A stretch of 64,000 nucleotides of DNA, taken from contig DATEFW010000028.1 of NCBI GenBank assembly GCA_035280425.1, positions 1 through 64,000 on the forward strand. The letters run 5' to 3'. The notes under the pieces are model-generated. The model saw only the letters and a program-made list of their open reading frames with translations. It was not told where the DNA came from and made no database searches. The DNA is from QHXW01 sp035280425. GTDB lineage: Bacteria > Acidobacteriota > Terriglobia > Bryobacterales > Bryobacteraceae. Numbering within the stretch: the first letter of the stretch is position 1; each line of letters opens with the position of its first letter. Positions 38,286 to 46,804 of the stretch are shown here, piece by piece. The translations under genes and the position numbers were made by a program.

Positions 38286-40622
38286 CTACTCCTGAATCAG
38301 CCTCTCGAGCTTCTTCAGCTTGGATTTCACTTCTTCAGTGGCTTCGGCGATCTGGTTGGTATCGTAGATGACGCGCGGCGTGAGAAAGACAATCAGCTCC
38401 GTGCGTGCGTGATTGGTCGACTTGTTGCCGAATGCCGCACCCAGAATGGGGATGCGGTGCAACAGCGGAATCCCGGCGGAAGTCGCTGTCTCGGTTTCCT
38501 GGATGATCCCGCCGATCGAAATCGTATCTCCATCCTGAACGGTCACCTGCGTCGATACGTCGCGCTTGGAAAACGTGGGCGAGTTGATGCTGACGCCTGA
38601 GGGCGGCGGCCCCGGCGCGCTGACTTGCTGGTCAATCACCATGGTGACGACGCCGCTCGAATTCACACGCGCCAGAATCTTCAACTGAACGCCGGAATCC
38701 ACGTTGGTGATGGTATTGGCGAACTGGCTGGTGCCTCCAACGGAGACGCCGCTGACGGCTTGCGAGCTTAGTGTGGGCACGGTTTGCCCGACATCGATGG
38801 AAGCCGGGATGCTATCGGTCGCAATGACGCTGGGCGCGGAGATGACACGGGAATGCGTGGTCGCTTCCTGAGTATTGAGAAACGCCAGCAGCTCCCGCGC
38901 GTGGCCGACCAGCAGGCCGGCGGTCAGACCCAGGCCGGGAATGCCGTTCAGGTTGCTGTTGCCGCTCCAGGCCCGGTCGCTTGCCGGTCCGCGCTTCTGT
39001 AGATAGGCCTGCACGCCAGCCGACCATTCGCCAGTCAAGTCGACTTCGTAAACCTTAGCTTCGATCAGCACCTGCCGCGGCGGGATATCGATCTGGCGTA
39101 TCAAATTCGAGATCTGTTCCCATTCTTGCGGAGTGCCCTGGATGAGCAGAGTGTTATCGAACGGATTGGGAATGATTCGCGGGTGCATCTGGTATCCGCC
39201 ATATCCGTAATTCATGCCGAGATAGGAAGCGGTCGCCTCGTTGGAAGCGCTTTCAGATGCGCCGGGCACGCTGGCCGCTCCACGTTGCATACTGGTGGGT
39301 CCGCCCGGCCCAAGCGACACGCCGCCGGGTGTGAATCCACCACCATAAGCGCCCGGATACATACCGCCACCGTAGCCACCCGAGTACATGCCGCCACCGT
39401 AAGCGCCTGGATACATGCCGCCGCCGTAGCCACCGGGGTACATACCACCGCCGTAAGCCCCACCATACCCGCCCATGCCAGGCATCGCGCCTCCAAGACC
39501 GCCTACTCCGACGCCACCCAACCCGGTTCCGAAACCGCCATAGCCAAAGCCGTACCCCATTCCATACCCGCCGTAGCCGCTGAAGCTGCCGTAAAGCTGC
39601 ATAATCGCCATGCCGACGATCTCCGCGCGTCCGTACTTGAGCCGGTAGACGTAATTGTCAATCGAGCCCGCCGTGATTTTGACCGGAACATCCAGCTTTT
39701 TCAGCCATTTTTCAACCTCGGCGAAAATTCCGGGATTGGGCGCGACCGCGATGATGGTGTTGATGCGGTCCAGAGGCATGAACTTGACCGAGGAATTCTT
39801 CTCGGAGAGCGCGAAGGCCTTGAAAACCGATTCCAGTTCTTTGGCGATATCCGATGGGCGGCCGTTGGTGACGTCGAACAGGCGCACGCGCTGGCCGGCC
39901 AGGGCATCGCTATCAAACATCGAAATCAGTTCGAGTGTACGCTTCATGTTCCGGCTGTTATCGAGGATCATGAGCAGATTGGCGGGCTCATAAGTGGTCA
40001 TTTTCGCGCTCTCGCCGAGGAACGGTTCGAGCAGCTTCGACATTTCAGCAACCGTGGCGTATTTGAGGAAAATCAGATTGAGCAGCATGCGCTCATCATC
40101 TGGAATGTCCTTGGCATTCACCTGCGGAGAAATCGGCAGCCGGGAAACGTCGGCCAGAGGCACGATGCGGTAGATGTCCCCCACTTGCACCATGGCCTCG
40201 CCATTGATGCGGAGAATGGTTTCGAGCAGCGGGCGGACATCAACCGGCTTGATTTCGCCATAAGTGTTGATGGTGACGGAGCCTTTGACACGCGGATCAA
40301 GAATGTAGTTGATCTTGAGCGCCCGCGCGAGGATATCGATCACCTCGATGAGCGAGGCGTTCTGGAGATTCAGGCCGGTGGGAGTGACACCGGGCGGCAC
40401 CGCGGCAACCGGCGCTCTAGCCGGGGATGTCTGCTGCTCGCCGGCAGGAGCGTTAGGCTGCTGACCGGCGGCCGGCTTGGCCTGCTGCGTCGCCGGCGCT
40501 TTGGCCGGCTGAGGCGCGGGGGGTTTCGGTATGACGAGGATAGGCGGTCTTTGCTGCCCCCATGCCAATACGGCCGCGAAAGCCAGGATGGCTCCCGTAC
40601 GAATGATGCCTACTGGAATCAT
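38286..40622 (-). CDS. gspD: Type II secretion secretin GspD with Gly/Tyr-rich insert
   Basis: 778 residues: signal peptide, a Pro/Ala/Gln linker, an N0-like domain (GLNLQNASLIEVIDILARAL), N-domains (FLKYATVAEMSKLLEPFLGE) and the C-terminal secretin barrel with VPTLSSQAVSG and PLLHRIPILGAAFGNK. Between N-domains, residues about 345-440 form a Gly/Tyr/Met-rich stretch with five copies of a YGGGMYPGG-like unit. It should form the outer-membrane channel. It is the last gene of the secretion cluster. Confidence 0.9.
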   Translation of the reverse strand: MIPVGIIRTGAILAFAAVLAWGQQRPPILVIPKPPAPQPAKAPATQQAKPAAGQQPNAPAGEQQTSPARAPVAAVPPGVTPTGLNLQNASLIEVIDILARALKINYILDPRVKGSVTINTYGEIKPVDVRPLLETILRINGEAMVQVGDIYRIVPLADVSRLPISPQVNAKDIPDDERMLLNLIFLKYATVAEMSKLLEPFLGESAKMTTYEPANLLMILDNSRNMKRTLELISMFDSDALAGQRVRLFDVTNGRPSDIAKELESVFKAFALSEKNSSVKFMPLDRINTIIAVAPNPGIFAEVEKWLKKLDVPVKITAGSIDNYVYRLKYGRAEIVGMAIMQLYGSFSGYGGYGMGYGFGYGGFGTGLGGVGVGGLGGAMPGMGGYGGAYGGGMYPGGYGGGMYPGAYGGGMYSGGYGGGMYPGAYGGGFTPGGVSLGPGGPTSMQRGAASVPGASESASNEATASYLGMNYGYGGYQMHPRIIPNPFDNTLLIQGTPQEWEQISNLIRQIDIPPRQVLIEAKVYEVDLTGEWSAGVQAYLQKRGPASDRAWSGNSNLNGIPGLGLTAGLLVGHARELLAFLNTQEATTHSRVISAPSVIATDSIPASIDVGQTVPTLSSQAVSGVSVGGTSQFANTITNVDSGVQLKILARVNSSGVVTMVIDQQVSAPGPPPSGVSINSPTFSKRDVSTQVTVQDGDTISIGGIIQETETATSAGIPLLHRIPILGAAFGNKSTNHARTELIVFLTPRVIYDTNQIAEATEEVKSKLKKLERLIQE
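39321..39455 (-). repeat. 27-bp tandem repeats inside gspD
   Basis: Five in-frame 27-bp units encode YGGGMYPGG, YGGGMYPGA, YGGGMYSGG, YGGGMYPGA and YGGGFTPGG. The units alternate between two DNA versions, which suggests duplication of a 54-bp pair. Confidence 0.85.
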
Positions 40623-40627
40623 TCCAG

Positions 40628-41083
40628 CTAATCCTTGCTCGCACTCTCGCGAGCGGCGCGTTTCGTCGATTCGCGATCCCAGACGGCGCGCTCCACTTCA
40701 TTCAATTCCGACTTTTTGCGCTGCCACTTCATCGGGCCGAACGGCGTGGTGCGCTCGAACCGGATCGTGCCACCGTCTTCGACCGCGGTGGTTGCCTGGA
40801 TCAGCCGTTCTCTTTCTTTCTGAGCCTTCTCGGCATCGGCTGCGGGAATGGGTTTGTCCTCCACGCGTGAGACCCCGAAAGGCGTCTTGCGGTAGATCCA
40901 TTTCTTGCCCTGCGGATCGGTGTAGTGGTAAGTGAACGGTTCAGTTTCGACCGCACCGGCCGGAATCGTGATTTCCTGGATTTTTTTGGCAGGCGGCGTA
41001 GTCGTGTTCTTCTGCGCGGGCTTTTTATCGGCGGCAAAAGCCGCAACGGATATCAGCGTGAGAAAAAGAAGGACTGGCTTCAT
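40628..41083 (-). CDS. Small exported protein in the secretion cluster
   Basis: 151 residues from the ATG at 41083, which starts a signal peptide (MKPVLLFLTLISVAAFAADKK). The mature part is charged: YHYTDPQGKKWIYRKTPFGV and IRFERTTPFGPMKWQRKK share the repeated pattern TPFG. Between the GspC/PilP-like gene and gspD, it may be a pilotin-like or periplasmic accessory, but no family is recognised and there is no lipobox. The TPFG motif also resembles the tail of the preceding protein (VTPSPFGEMCRWVP), suggesting a shared short motif. Confidence 0.7.
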   Translation of the reverse strand: MKPVLLFLTLISVAAFAADKKPAQKNTTTPPAKKIQEITIPAGAVETEPFTYHYTDPQGKKWIYRKTPFGVSRVEDKPIPAADAEKAQKERERLIQATTAVEDGGTIRFERTTPFGPMKWQRKKSELNEVERAVWDRESTKRAARESASKD

Positions 41084-41103
41084 GGTTGTTCCTTTCGCAA
41101 TTT

Positions 41104-41823
41104 TTACATCGGCACCCAGCGGCACATCTCCCCGAACGGACTCGGGGTCACCACTTTTTTGAATCCGTTCGACACCGTGCCGGCAGGTGAGGTATCACCA
41201 GGCTGGCAAGCGCGAACATTGTTACCCACGTCTTGCCCCGGTTCAGGTTCGCCTTTCTTTACTGTCCGAGCGGCGGGCGTCGCGGTTTTCGGCGTCGGGC
41301 GCGAAGTATTGGAATCCGCAGGCAGCGGAGCGCTGCGGTCAATCATTTCATCGACCGCTTTGGTGACTGTTTTGCCTTCCCACTCGAGCGTGATCTCGGC
41401 GTTATTCACTTCGACCAGGGTGAACTCACCGACCTTGTCGCCCGGCCGAACACCCTGGTGCTGGGCACCGGATTTTTCGCCCATGACCGCGGTGGCTCCA
41501 TCCCCGAGGTTCATGACTCCATACAGCACGGGAAGCGGCGGCATGGGTTTGGGCGGAGGCACCGGCGGCGGTTCGATCACCACGGTGGGATTGCGCTCTT
41601 TAGAAAACAGCATCTTTTCGACGACATCCAGATAACTGGCGGCCGTCACCGGCTGGGGCGGCTGGCGATGCGGAATGGGAGGCGTCGCGAGGGGCTGCAC
41701 GCGTCTTCCGAGCACGGCTTCTTCACGCAAGCGCGCGTTGACCCAGTTCTGGCGCAACTGCCAGGCTGCGAAGATGATCGCGGCCAGCAGCACCAGATTC
41801 AGGATCATGAGCTTCTGTTTCAA
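41104..41823 (-). CDS. GspC/PilP-like inner-membrane protein
   Basis: 239 residues from a TTG that overlaps the gspM stop (TTGA); an ATG at 41808 is the alternative. One membrane helix (ILNLVLLAAIIFAAWQ), a Pro-rich linker (IEPPPVPPPKPMPPLP) and a small beta domain follow: LYGVMNLGDGATAVMGEKSG and VRPGDKVGEFTLVEVNNAEI. This resembles the HR domain of GspC or PilP, which docks on the secretin. The C-terminal tail (SPFGEMCRWVPM) is unusual. The position before gspD supports the call. Confidence 0.7.
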   Translation of the reverse strand: MKQKLMILNLVLLAAIIFAAWQLRQNWVNARLREEAVLGRRVQPLATPPIPHRQPPQPVTAASYLDVVEKMLFSKERNPTVVIEPPPVPPPKPMPPLPVLYGVMNLGDGATAVMGEKSGAQHQGVRPGDKVGEFTLVEVNNAEITLEWEGKTVTKAVDEMIDRSAPLPADSNTSRPTPKTATPAARTVKKGEPEPGQDVGNNVRACQPGDTSPAGTVSNGFKKVVTPSPFGEMCRWVPM

Positions 41824-42407
41824 AACGCCACCACGCCTCTTTTTACTGGCACCAGATTGCGCGGAACGACGCCGGCTAACGTCAGCCTTACCGAAACCGT
41901 TTTGTCTTTGGGATTCGCGGAGGCGATGCGAATCTCGTTGGTGGCCAGCAGTTCGGTTTCCTTCGTCAGCGACGCCAGGAAATTCACGATCTGTTCGATA
42001 CGGCAATCGAAATTCACCGAAACCGCGGCTTCGCCGTATTCCTCGCCGAGGGGGCGAAGTTCCGGAAATTCGCCTCCGCGCACATCGATACCTTCGATCT
42101 TGCCGACGCGGCGGATGGTTTCGAGCAGTTGCGCCTGCGCCTGCTGGGCGGTAGGCGCCTGGATCATTCCTTTTTCGCGCTCGGCCGTTTGGGCCGCCAG
42201 CGACTTCAAGAGAATCTGTTTGCCCGGCGCAGCCGCCACCGATTGGCGAAGATGCGTGAGGCGTTTTTCGGCCAGCGGGATGGAATCCTTGGCAGCCACC
42301 ACATCGGGCTGGCGGTCGTTATAAACGCCGAAGCGCAAAACGGCCACCGTCACCAGGCCAATGCCCAAAAGCACTAGAGCGCGGCGATCGCGTGTCGAAA
42401 GCGTCAT
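41820..42407 (-). CDS. GspM/PilO-like secretion protein
   Basis: 195 residues: one N-terminal helix (ALVLLGIGLVTVAVLRFGV), a coiled-coil stretch (about residues 40-80, IPLAEKRLTHLRQSVAAA) and a ferredoxin-like domain with VNFDCRIEQIVNFLASLTK. This is the GspM/PilO layout; it forms the inner-membrane platform with GspL. The start overlaps gspL by 4 nt. Confidence 0.82.
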   Translation of the reverse strand: MTLSTRDRRALVLLGIGLVTVAVLRFGVYNDRQPDVVAAKDSIPLAEKRLTHLRQSVAAAPGKQILLKSLAAQTAEREKGMIQAPTAQQAQAQLLETIRRVGKIEGIDVRGGEFPELRPLGEEYGEAAVSVNFDCRIEQIVNFLASLTKETELLATNEIRIASANPKDKTVSVRLTLAGVVPRNLVPVKRGVVAF

Positions 42408-43732
42408 GGCTGCGCCTCGCGCGCCGTGCGGATTTGAAATTGTTCGACCGACCCGGTCTTGGCGATCGATCCGATGAAAGTGGAATTATGGAAATGATGC
42501 GAACCATCCAGCACCTTGAGCAGCGGCGCTGCCTGCTCGGTTTCGCCGTTGATGGTAGCCGCGTCGGGAGTCAGGTCGATCATACTGGTCCAGGTGGGGG
42601 GCGCGAGCAAGGAAGTCAGCTCATTCAACCCGTCCAGATCTGACTTGGTGCGGCCGCGAAACTGATCCAGCAGCCGCGTGCGGTTTTGCGCGCGTTGGAT
42701 CTCATGATCCAGCGTTGCGGCGCGCCGGGCCTGGGGCTCGAGCGAAGCGATCTGGGCTTCCAGTTCCTCCAGGTATCGCCGGTCTTCGATCGCCGAATGC
42801 GCCGCCAGTGCGCCGCAGAGCAGCAACAGGATGGCGGCCAGAACCACTGTCGGAACGTACATGGCGCGCGAATTCGAGCGGCGATGTTCGAGTGGCAACA
42901 GGTTGGCGGCTTGCGCCAGCCACGGGCACGCACCAGCCAAAGCAGTGGCGTAAGGCAGCGTGTGCTGACAAAGGTCGTTCGTGGCCGGGTTTTTCCTCGG
43001 AACGGGCAGGATGCGGTCGAGCGCAACCGGTTGCGCGTCGGGTGGAAGGCGCAGCTCGGAAATGGCAAGAGCCGCTGCGCGATCCCGGGGCAAATCGAAT
43101 TCGGCTGAGAAAACTGCGCGCGCCGGGCTTTCGCCGTAAACTTCAACCGATCCGTTCTCGCCCGCCGTGAGCGCCACAAAGCCGCCCGCGTCTGCTTCAG
43201 ACTGTGCCACCGGAACACGGTGGGCAGCGTAGATCGCCGCTGCGGAAAACGTGAAGGAGGCAACCGCGACACCCGCTTCAGCGAAAAGCGCGATGTAGCG
43301 ATCGAGTACATCGCGCCGCAGAATGCCGACGAGGACACCGCCATTGCCCACCGGCGACCAAGCCGAGACGACCTCATCCTCACCATAGGGATGCAGTGTG
43401 TCCATCTGCAGTGCGATGGCGGATGCAAGATCGCCCGCGGCAACACCCGGCAGCGCAATCTGCCGGACGATAGTCTCGCGGCGCGGCAGCATGACGGTGG
43501 CGGACAAATGGCTGCCCCCGAGCTCTCGCAGAAACCGCGCGTATTCTCCGCCCCACTCCGCCGCAGGCCTCGTGGCGAAGTCGGAAATGGTGTATGTGCC
43601 GAGCAGATCCACCCCGGCCGGACGCACGCGAACGACAGCGACCGCGAGATGGCGCTCGCCGATCTCGATGCCGACGCCCGAGCCGAAGGCGATAAATTTC
43701 TTCAGATCCGCGAGGCTACGGGGTCCAGTCAT
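42404..43732 (-). CDS. GspL-like platform protein (PilM-like plus PilN-like)
   Basis: 442 residues. The N-terminal 260 form an actin-like PilM/GspL cytoplasmic domain (GVGIEIGERHLAVAVV, VMLPRRETIVRQIALPG, FVALTAGENGSVEVY). A helix at about 300 (TVVLAAILLLLCGALA) is followed by a coiled coil (EELEAQIASLEPQARRAATL) and a PilN-like periplasmic domain. Fusion of PilM- and PilN-type parts is the normal GspL architecture. It should hold GspE at the membrane. It overlaps gspK by 17 nt. Confidence 0.83.
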   Translation of the reverse strand: MTGPRSLADLKKFIAFGSGVGIEIGERHLAVAVVRVRPAGVDLLGTYTISDFATRPAAEWGGEYARFLRELGGSHLSATVMLPRRETIVRQIALPGVAAGDLASAIALQMDTLHPYGEDEVVSAWSPVGNGGVLVGILRRDVLDRYIALFAEAGVAVASFTFSAAAIYAAHRVPVAQSEADAGGFVALTAGENGSVEVYGESPARAVFSAEFDLPRDRAAALAISELRLPPDAQPVALDRILPVPRKNPATNDLCQHTLPYATALAGACPWLAQAANLLPLEHRRSNSRAMYVPTVVLAAILLLLCGALAAHSAIEDRRYLEELEAQIASLEPQARRAATLDHEIQRAQNRTRLLDQFRGRTKSDLDGLNELTSLLAPPTWTSMIDLTPDAATINGETEQAAPLLKVLDGSHHFHNSTFIGSIAKTGSVEQFQIRTAREAQP

Positions 43733-44702
43733 TGTCGTACCAGCGCAGAACTTGGACCGGGATCTCCGACTCGGCGGGCAGGATCTTCACGGTCGCGGAA
43801 ACCGTGCGCCGCATGTCGGAAAGCTGGCCACTGGGAAGCGTGATCCGCGCCGTCGATCGGAGGGTAAAAATCGAGTTGCCGCCGACCTGGAGCCGTCCGA
43901 ATCCCGGCCCACCGCCCGGCGCAAAAGCCGCCACCTGCCCGACATTCAGGAAGGGCTGCACCCGCCGGCGGGCCACGATTGCAGCGGCTGCCTCCGGCGG
44001 AACGCCAATCGCTGTGAGCACGGCCGGCGAAGCCGTGTTGACATCGAAGCGGTCGGTCGCGCCGAAAACGGAGACGCAATCCTTGAGTCCGGCGCGCGGG
44101 ACCAGGCGCCCCTGCGCGTCGTGATTGTAACCTCCGTAATACAGATCGGGCGTGATTCCGGGAACCAGCATTAAATCCTCGGTCTCTTCAAAAGACGCGT
44201 GGCGCGGCTGAAAAGACGGACCGGCGGCCGGAGAAATCAGGCCCGGCGGTACGGCCCCGCCCGGCCGGCGCCAGGCCAGAATCAGCGCAACCATCTGTTG
44301 CGCGCGCTCCGGCTCGACACCGAGGGCCACCAGCAGGCCCAGCAGGTCGTTGGGAGGCGAAGTATTGATGTTGAGCTTCGCCGTTTCCGGAATCACTTCA
44401 ACCATCGCCTGGCCGCTCGGAAAGGTAAACGGCAGAAGGGGAGTAGCCGGGCTGTAGCGAAACGGTGCGGACGGCGGCATCTGGTTCCGCAGCCCCCACA
44501 GCAGATATAGAATGCCGCGCTCGACCCCGGCCTCCGCGAGATACCGGCTGCGCAGTCCATCCACAGCAGTCGAGGTGCGCTCCACTTCGCCGCGAACGGT
44601 GTTGGCCAGCGAAAACGCGATGGCGGAGAGCGCCGCGGTAAGCCAAAGCACCGCGAGGAGAGCCGCGCCGCGTTTTGCCGTTTCGCGGTTACCGATCCGC
44701 AT
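43716..44702 (-). CDS. gspK: Type II secretion minor pseudopilin GspK
   Basis: 328 residues. The N-terminus RGAALLAVLWLTAALSAIAF is a prepilin-like segment without Glu at position 5, as is typical of GspK. The large globular domain contains LNINTSPPNDLLGLLVALGV and FDVNTASPAVLTAIGVPPE, the helix-hairpin-helix-like parts of the family. GspK sits at the tip of the pseudopilus with GspI and GspJ. It overlaps gspJ by 14 nt. Confidence 0.9.
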   Translation of the reverse strand: MRIGNRETAKRGAALLAVLWLTAALSAIAFSLANTVRGEVERTSTAVDGLRSRYLAEAGVERGILYLLWGLRNQMPPSAPFRYSPATPLLPFTFPSGQAMVEVIPETAKLNINTSPPNDLLGLLVALGVEPERAQQMVALILAWRRPGGAVPPGLISPAAGPSFQPRHASFEETEDLMLVPGITPDLYYGGYNHDAQGRLVPRAGLKDCVSVFGATDRFDVNTASPAVLTAIGVPPEAAAAIVARRRVQPFLNVGQVAAFAPGGGPGFGRLQVGGNSIFTLRSTARITLPSGQLSDMRRTVSATVKILPAESEIPVQVLRWYDNDWTP

Positions 44703-45423
44703 ATTCGCGCTCCGGGTCGCGATCCACGTGCACCGCAGCCGTAACCGTAACGGGTTTCAGGCGCGCAAGATCCGGGTCGAGCGATCCCATCTCAATTCGA
44801 ATGGCAAGCGGCCACTTCACGGCGATCCAGTTGGGCCGCCACTGCTCGATCTGAGGCCCCAGGACCGGCTCCAGATAAGAAAAGCGGCAGAAAGCCAGAT
44901 GATCCGCAAGCACGAACGAACTGGGCCCGGCGACGATCGGCAGAAATCGCTGGGCAACCACACCCAATTCCGGATCGGGTCCCGGACCCAGACAAAATGC
45001 GCCGGCCGAGCGCGGCCCGCTATAGACCGTCTCATTCACCACCAGACGCACGCCGCGATTTTCTTCCGCAGGAATCACCTGGAACTCAAGAATTTGCGGC
45101 AGTCCGCGCGCCGCCTGCTCGAGCGAATAACTGGAAACCAGCCGCATGGATTGCGCGCGTCCTTCGAAAAACGGGATGCGGATGCCTGGAGCATCGGGTG
45201 AAGGCGCGTGGATGGCGATCACCGGCATGAATCCAGCAAGCTCCTGCTGCAGGATGCGCTCGGCGCCGGCCACGCGGCGATTGGCCATCAGCCGGTTATT
45301 GGCCTTGTCCAGCGCGTTCAACCCCACGCGCAGCGCAACAAGAATGCCGACGCTCAGGATACCGACCAGCGAAACGGCGATCAGAACTTCCATCAAGGTG
45401 ACGCCCGCTCTGCCGGGTTTCAT
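44689..45423 (-). CDS. gspJ: Type II secretion minor pseudopilin GspJ
   Basis: 244 residues from the ATG at 45423 (ATGA overlap with gspI). Prepilin peptidase site G-VTLMEVLIAVSLVG with Glu at position 5, followed by a long helix and beta-rich head (VVNETVYSGPRSAG, WIAVKWPLAIRIEM). Size and order place it as GspJ, part of the pseudopilus tip. Confidence 0.87.
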   Translation of the reverse strand: MKPGRAGVTLMEVLIAVSLVGILSVGILVALRVGLNALDKANNRLMANRRVAGAERILQQELAGFMPVIAIHAPSPDAPGIRIPFFEGRAQSMRLVSSYSLEQAARGLPQILEFQVIPAEENRGVRLVVNETVYSGPRSAGAFCLGPGPDPELGVVAQRFLPIVAGPSSFVLADHLAFCRFSYLEPVLGPQIEQWRPNWIAVKWPLAIRIEMGSLDPDLARLKPVTVTAAVHVDRDPEREYADR

Positions 45424-45857
45424 GGCGTCCCCTGGCCGAGCACTGCAAGATCGCCCGGTGTAAGCAGCTTGCGGCGGAACGCATCCAGCGTAAATTTCCG
45501 GCGGTTTTCCCCGGCCATCCACCAGACTTCGAGCTCGACGCGCTCGAGGATCGGCGTGCCGGGCCGCCGCCCTACCGGCATCTCGAAAGGTGTGACACGC
45601 GCCCGCCAGCCGGCCTCTACGCCTCCCATGAGCGACGGATCGAAAGCGCCTTCAAAAATCGAAAACTCCGGCAAGCGCCGGTCCGCCAGCAATGTATCCA
45701 TTTGCGCGCGCGCCACTAGTGTGACCCGGTCGTAATCCGTCAGCTTGGCCGCATTACGCATGGAGGTCGAAATGGCCGAGAGCAGGCCCGCCACAGCGAT
45801 TCCCATAATCGCGGTGGCGACCAGCACTTCAAGCAGCGTGAATCCTTTCTGCCTCAT
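45420..45857 (-). CDS. gspI: Type II secretion minor pseudopilin GspI
   Basis: 145 residues with prepilin motif KG-FTLLEVLVATAIMGIAVAG and Glu at position 5, then a small head ending VELEVWWMAGENRRKFTLD, characteristic of GspI. It nucleates the pseudopilus tip with GspJ and GspK. The start overlaps gspH by 4 nt. Confidence 0.88.
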   Translation of the reverse strand: MRQKGFTLLEVLVATAIMGIAVAGLLSAISTSMRNAAKLTDYDRVTLVARAQMDTLLADRRLPEFSIFEGAFDPSLMGGVEAGWRARVTPFEMPVGRRPGTPILERVELEVWWMAGENRRKFTLDAFRRKLLTPGDLAVLGQGTP

Positions 45858-46336
45858 TCGGCGGCTTCCTTGGGGCCCAGCCGCTCGATTTCCGGCACGC
45901 CCGTCATCGGGTTCACGCGCACGATGCGCCGCATCCCTCTCCTGTTCTGCAGCTCGATGCCGATGCGCGGCACCGTCGAGCCGGGAAGCAAGAGAAAACG
46001 CCGCGGGCCTTCGATCTCGTCGGGCAGCTTCGGCAGGACGCCTTGGATCGTCACGCCGGAGGGCATTTCGAGTTTGCGCGAAAACCCGGGCTCGATCGAG
46101 GTCATGTAGGCGGCATTATCTTTGGTGGAAATCGCGATCTCCACCACTTCCTGCCGCCGTTCCGCGCGGTTCAGCGCACCATTCAGGAAGCTGACCAGCG
46201 CATCCGATGCCGAGGCAAGCCGCAGGCTGTCGATGCCGGACGAAATCGCGGGAAAAGAGATGCCGGCCATCAGACCGACGATCGCGACGACGATGAGAAG
46301 TTCAACCAGCGTGACGCCGCGCTGCGACATAATCAT
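45854..46336 (-). CDS. gspH: Type II secretion pseudopilin GspH
   Basis: 160 residues with motif RG-VTLVELLIVVAIVGLMAG and Glu at position 5, then LNRAERRQEVVEIAISTKDN and a beta-rich head. This fits GspH, which joins the tip to the GspG shaft. A gap of 31 nt separates it from gspG, the only clear break in an otherwise tightly packed cluster. Confidence 0.85.
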   Translation of the reverse strand: MIMSQRGVTLVELLIVVAIVGLMAGISFPAISSGIDSLRLASASDALVSFLNGALNRAERRQEVVEIAISTKDNAAYMTSIEPGFSRKLEMPSGVTIQGVLPKLPDEIEGPRRFLLLPGSTVPRIGIELQNRRGMRRIVRVNPMTGVPEIERLGPKEAAE

Positions 46337-46367
46337 CTATCCCAAAATTCTGCACAAGCCAGCTTGG

Positions 46368-46802
46368 CTACTGGCTCTTCCAGCTCACGACGTCGGCGTT
46401 GATGCCGTCACCGCCCGGCTGCCCGTCCGCGCCGTAACAGATGACGTCCGGCTCGTCGCCATGCTCGCCGGGATACTTGTAAACGTACGGATGTCCCCAT
46501 GGATCGACTGGAATTTCCTGCGGGAGATATGGGCCCTGCCACTGAGCAAGATTGTTGGGCCGGACGCGCAGCGCTTGCAGGCCCTCGTCTGTCGACGGAA
46601 AAATGCCCGTATCCAGCTTGTATGCGCCCAGCGCGGTCATAAACGAATTGATCTGCGCATGCGCTGCCACCACGCGCGCTTTGTCGCTCTGCTTGAACAT
46701 TCGCGGCGCCACGATCGCCGCAAACAGTGCGATGATCACAACCACCACCAGCATCTCGATCAGCGTGACGCCGGCCTCTTGTTTTCTCTTTCGTTTCATC
46801 AT
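46368..46802 (-). CDS. gspG: Type II secretion major pseudopilin GspG
   Basis: 144 residues. Prepilin peptidase site AG-VTLIEMLVVVVIIALFAA, Glu at position 5. The body has the GspG hallmarks LGAYKLDTGIFPSTDEGLQAL, DPWGHPYVYKYPGEHG and the acidic calcium loop region GADGQPGGDGINADVVSW. It is the main subunit of the pseudopilus. Confidence 0.96.
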   Translation of the reverse strand: MMKRKRKQEAGVTLIEMLVVVVIIALFAAIVAPRMFKQSDKARVVAAHAQINSFMTALGAYKLDTGIFPSTDEGLQALRVRPNNLAQWQGPYLPQEIPVDPWGHPYVYKYPGEHGDEPDVICYGADGQPGGDGINADVVSWKSQ

Positions 46803-46804
46803 CG

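Noticed and set aside
39321..39455. Regular 27-bp repeats considered as a CRISPR array
   Set aside because: The units are contiguous without spacers and are in frame inside gspD, encoding a nine-residue repeat.
39126..40631. A 501-residue plus-strand frame
   Set aside because: It mirrors the secretin gene and its regular repeats; no domain or start signal.
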